Of a stretch of DNA of 64,000 bases, positions 61,838 to 64,000 are shown piece after piece. The stretch is from an uncultured Collinsella sp. Lineage in GTDB: Bacteria > Actinomycetota > Coriobacteriia > Coriobacteriales > Coriobacteriaceae. The first letter of the stretch is position 1. Each line of letters opens with the position of its first letter. The notes below the pieces were generated by a model that made no database searches, was not told the origin of the DNA, and was given only the letters and a program-made list of their open reading frames with translations. The position numbers and the translations under genes were made by a program. The stretch covers positions 1-64,000 of the forward strand of contig URNI01000001.1 of assembly GCA_900549135.1 (NCBI GenBank), in the 5' to 3' direction.

Positions 61838-62704
61838 ATGCTCGTCAACGCAGCAGACATGCTCAAGAAGGCCGAGGCCGGCAAGTACGGTCTCGGTGCC
61901 TTCAACACCAACAACCTCGAGTGGACCCTGGCTATTCTCCAGGCCGCCGAGGAGGCCAAGTCTCCGCTGATCCTTCAGTGCACCGCTGGTGCCGCTAAGT
62001 GGATGGGCGGTTTCAAGGTCTGCGCCGACATGGTCAAGGCTGCCGTCGAGGCCACGGGCGTTACCGTTCCCGTCGCCCTTCACCTCGATCACGGTTCTTA
62101 CGAGGACTGCTTCAAGTGCATCGAGGCCGGCTTCACGTCCATCATGTATGACGGCTCTCACGAGGAGACCTTCCAGCTTAACCTCGACCGCACCAAGGAG
62201 CTCGTTGAGCTTGCCCACTCCAAGGGCATGTCCATCGAGGCCGAGGTCGGCGGCATCGGCGGCACCGAGGACGGCGTGACCTCCAGCGGCGAGCTCGCTG
62301 ATCCTGCCGAGTGCAAGCAGATCGCTGACCTGGGCGTCGACTTCCTCGCCTGCGGTATCGGCAACATCCACGGCGTGTACCCTGCCGACTGGGCTGGCCT
62401 TTCCTTCGAGCGCCTGGGCGAGATCAAGGCTCAGACCGGCGACCTGCCCCTCGTCCTGCACGGTGGCACCGGCATCCCCGAGGATCAGATCAAGAAGGCC
62501 ATCTCCCTGGGTATCTCCAAGATCAACGTCAACACCGACCTGCAGCTCGTCTTCGCCAAGGGCGTCCGCGAGTACATCGAGGCTGGCAAGGATCAGCAGG
62601 GCAAGGGCTTCGACCCCCGCAAGCTCCTCAAGCCTGGTCGCGACAACATCGTTGCCCGCACCAAGGAGCTCATGGAGGAGTTTGGCTCCGTCAACAAGGC
62701 GTAA
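61838..62704 (+). CDS. fba: Class II fructose-1,6-bisphosphate aldolase
   Basis: 288 residues. It splits fructose-1,6-bisphosphate into dihydroxyacetone phosphate and glyceraldehyde-3-phosphate in glycolysis, with zinc. ALHLDHGSYEDC has the catalytic Asp and metal His, EAEVGGIGGTEDG is the central glutamate region, GNIHGVYP a metal His, and VLHGGTGIP plus NVNTDLQ bind phosphate. ATG at 61838 follows ACAGGAGGT. Codon usage is strongly biased to C-ending codons, as expected for a highly expressed gene. A GC-rich hairpin follows its stop. Confidence 0.95.
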   Translation: MLVNAADMLKKAEAGKYGLGAFNTNNLEWTLAILQAAEEAKSPLILQCTAGAAKWMGGFKVCADMVKAAVEATGVTVPVALHLDHGSYEDCFKCIEAGFTSIMYDGSHEETFQLNLDRTKELVELAHSKGMSIEAEVGGIGGTEDGVTSSGELADPAECKQIADLGVDFLACGIGNIHGVYPADWAGLSFERLGEIKAQTGDLPLVLHGGTGIPEDQIKKAISLGISKINVNTDLQLVFAKGVREYIEAGKDQQGKGFDPRKLLKPGRDNIVARTKELMEEFGSVNKA

Positions 62705-62724
62705 GCGTCGCTAAACTTCCCGTC

Positions 62725-62816
62725 GGAAGCCCCGTCCCCCTACACTGTTTCCTTTACGCTCACCTGACTTCGCCAGAAGTCGCGCCAAGGAAACAGTTCC
62801 GGGGGACGGGGCTTCC
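62725..62816. terminator. Long GC-rich inverted repeat after fba
   Basis: Arms of 30 nt (62725-62754 and 62787-62816) begin GGAAGCCCCGTCCCCC and end CTGTTTCCTT; three mismatched positions occur at TAC against TCC. The 32-nt loop contains a small hairpin (GACTTCGCCAGAAGTC). It is likely the fba terminator, possibly derived from a dispersed repeat, with TTCGTTT after it. Confidence 0.75.
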
Positions 62817-62949
62817 TTCGTTTAACGCCGCAGGGTTACGAGTCTGAATTAAGATGGCTACTGGCTTCGCCAGAAGTCGCGCAATGGGAAAAGCTTCGGG
62901 TGAACGGGGCCTCCTTCGTTAACTCGCTACAGGGTTACTGGGCTGAATT
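62762..62949 (+). repeat. Tandem direct repeat, two ~88-bp units
   Basis: Unit 1 (about 62762-62849) and unit 2 (about 62860-62949) share CTTCGCCAGAAGTCGCG, then GGGGCTTCCTTCGTT against GGGGCCTCCTTCGTT, then CAGGGTTACGAGTCTGAATT against CAGGGTTACTGGGCTGAATT. The intergenic region from fba to the next gene (351 bp) consists largely of this and the inverted repeat. Nothing else was recognised there. Confidence 0.75.
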
Positions 62950-63055
62950 CATTTTTAGAGGTACCGTTTATCGGTGTTGAGGGTTCCTTTATTGGGGCTT
63001 TCTTTTTTATCTCGCTACAATGGGCTTCAAGAGTTCTAATGACTTGGAGTTTGGT

Positions 63056-64000
63056 ATGGCTGTTATTAATGTGCTGCCTTCGGATGGGAAGGTTATTGAC
63101 GAGGGTCCTGTTGGTTGCTCTGTTGATGTTTGCTGTGATGACTTTCGTTATCTCGATATTGGACTGCCGCCTGAGATTCTTCGTCTTAAGGATGCCGGGT
63201 ATTTGACGCAGGCTGTTGCTGCCTGCGATCGCCTTTTGGAGCAGAACCCTGAGCCTTCGCTGGCTGCCTGCGTTCGCGCCGAGCGGTATCGCATGATCGA
63301 GACGCCGCTTCATTTTTCGGTGTCGCGCGATCGAGCTATTGCGATGATTCGCGAGGAGTGGCCAGAGTTTACCGATGAGCAGTTTGACGACCTGATTGAC
63401 CGCAAGCATATCGATTGCCGCTTTATCGATGGTGAACTGTTCGTTCTTGACAACTTCCTTGATTCTTTGCGCGTGTATCCCAAGGAGGTTCCGGGTCTGC
63501 GTCCCGATTCTGCGGATGGAATTACGCTGCGCAACCAGATGCTCGAGGAGATGGAGTCACGGGGCGGGCTGTCTCGCTCCATCACGCTTAAGGCATGCGT
63601 ATCTGTCCCCGGTGCTTTGGAGGGGGAGACCGTTCGCGCTTGGCTTCCCGTCGCGGCTGCCTGCCGTCAGCAGTCTCGGGTCGAGATTCTCGACATGACG
63701 CCGGAGGGTACTGTTGCTCCCGCGAACGCTTCGGCGCGTACTGTCTCGTGGTCTTCTTCGAGTGAGCGCTCATTCTCGGCGACCTATCGCTATCAAATCA
63801 ATGCCGCTTATCGCGATATTTATGGGGGTGCGCTTCCGTCGCATCCGTGTATGGACGCGCCGTTGCCCGAAGATATTTCTGAGGACCGTTCGCACATTGC
63901 ATTCACGCCGTATCTGCAACAGCTGACCGAGCATGTCGTTGATGGCCTCGAGGATCCGCTCGATCGCGCTCGTGCTATCTATGATTACCTGACACAGCAT
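63056..64000 (+). CDS. Transglutaminase-like protein, 3' end outside window
   Basis: 315 codons are visible and the frame is still open at the right edge. The start ATG at 63056 follows TTGGAG. The N-terminal 170 residues (SVDVCCDDFRYLDIGLPPEI, AIAMIREEWPEFTDEQFDDL) are not recognised. The next part shows beta-strand sequence (ITLKACVSVPGALEGETVRA, ATYRYQINAAYRDIYGG). DRARAIYDYLTQH is the typical entry to a transglutaminase-like cysteine-protease fold; the catalytic Cys-His-Asp would lie beyond the edge. No signal peptide. Many codons end in T, unlike the genes before it. Confidence 0.7.
   Translation, partial: MAVINVLPSDGKVIDEGPVGCSVDVCCDDFRYLDIGLPPEILRLKDAGYLTQAVAACDRLLEQNPEPSLAACVRAERYRMIETPLHFSVSRDRAIAMIREEWPEFTDEQFDDLIDRKHIDCRFIDGELFVLDNFLDSLRVYPKEVPGLRPDSADGITLRNQMLEEMESRGGLSRSITLKACVSVPGALEGETVRAWLPVAAACRQQSRVEILDMTPEGTVAPANASARTVSWSSSSERSFSATYRYQINAAYRDIYGGALPSHPCMDAPLPEDISEDRSHIAFTPYLQQLTEHVVDGLEDPLDRARAIYDYLTQH

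Overview
The window looks like a chromosomal segment of a high-GC Gram-positive gut bacterium, most likely Collinsella or a close relative (Coriobacteriia, Actinomycetota). This rests on the GC-rich coding sequence, frequent GTG starts behind strong AGGAGG-type sites, a RecJ-helicase fusion, the long one-chain PurL, and many intergenic palindromic repeats. The assignment is inference; there is no rRNA or other marker. No tRNA, rRNA, CRISPR array, phage gene or transposase was seen.

Layout. 1-17 kb: nucleic-acid maintenance. A DUF2130 protein cut by the left edge, a Ski2-like helicase with a DUF3516-type tail, TrmB, a Trm9/ALKBH8-like methyltransferase, an HTH/DUF4097 pair, an Elp3 radical-SAM/acetyltransferase, a spermidine-synthase-like protein, and a three-gene TerB-N / BREX-type ATPase / Lhr-like helicase operon. 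17-21 kb: a DUF554 membrane protein and a five-gene operon of secreted or anchored proteins, one with an LAQTG sorting signal. 21.5-25 kb: a D-lactate dehydrogenase-type oxidase with EtfB and a ferredoxin-EtfA fusion, which together look like an electron-bifurcating lactate dehydrogenase. 25-36 kb: HD hydrolase, AzlCD, KdgT, a GGDEF protein, an EamA exporter, PurL and a CPA2 antiporter.

36.3-43.4 kb is an accessory island of more AT-rich sequence. It is flanked by two same-orientation copies of a modular palindromic repeat. Inside are a Fic protein and a tightly coupled minus-strand operon FHA - SPFH/zinc ribbon - membrane protein - TIR-like NADase candidate - zinc-ribbon/helical protein. This is the best candidate here for an undescribed defence or envelope-stress system.

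43.4-64 kb: an SDR reductase, homoserine dehydrogenase, a complete branched-chain amino-acid ABC transporter with two tandem binding proteins, CutC, a DUF4931 GalT/HIT protein, a bile acid:sodium symporter-family protein, the RecJ-helicase fusion, RelA/SpoT, a metallo-beta-lactamase-fold hydrolase, class II fructose-bisphosphate aldolase, and a transglutaminase-like protein cut by the right edge.

Functional themes are tRNA wobble modification (Elp3, the Trm9-like enzyme and TrmB within 6 kb), DNA processing and defence (four SF2 helicase domains), amino-acid transport and synthesis (Liv, AzlCD, Hom), and lactate-based energy metabolism. All calls come from reading the sequence; nothing was searched against a database.
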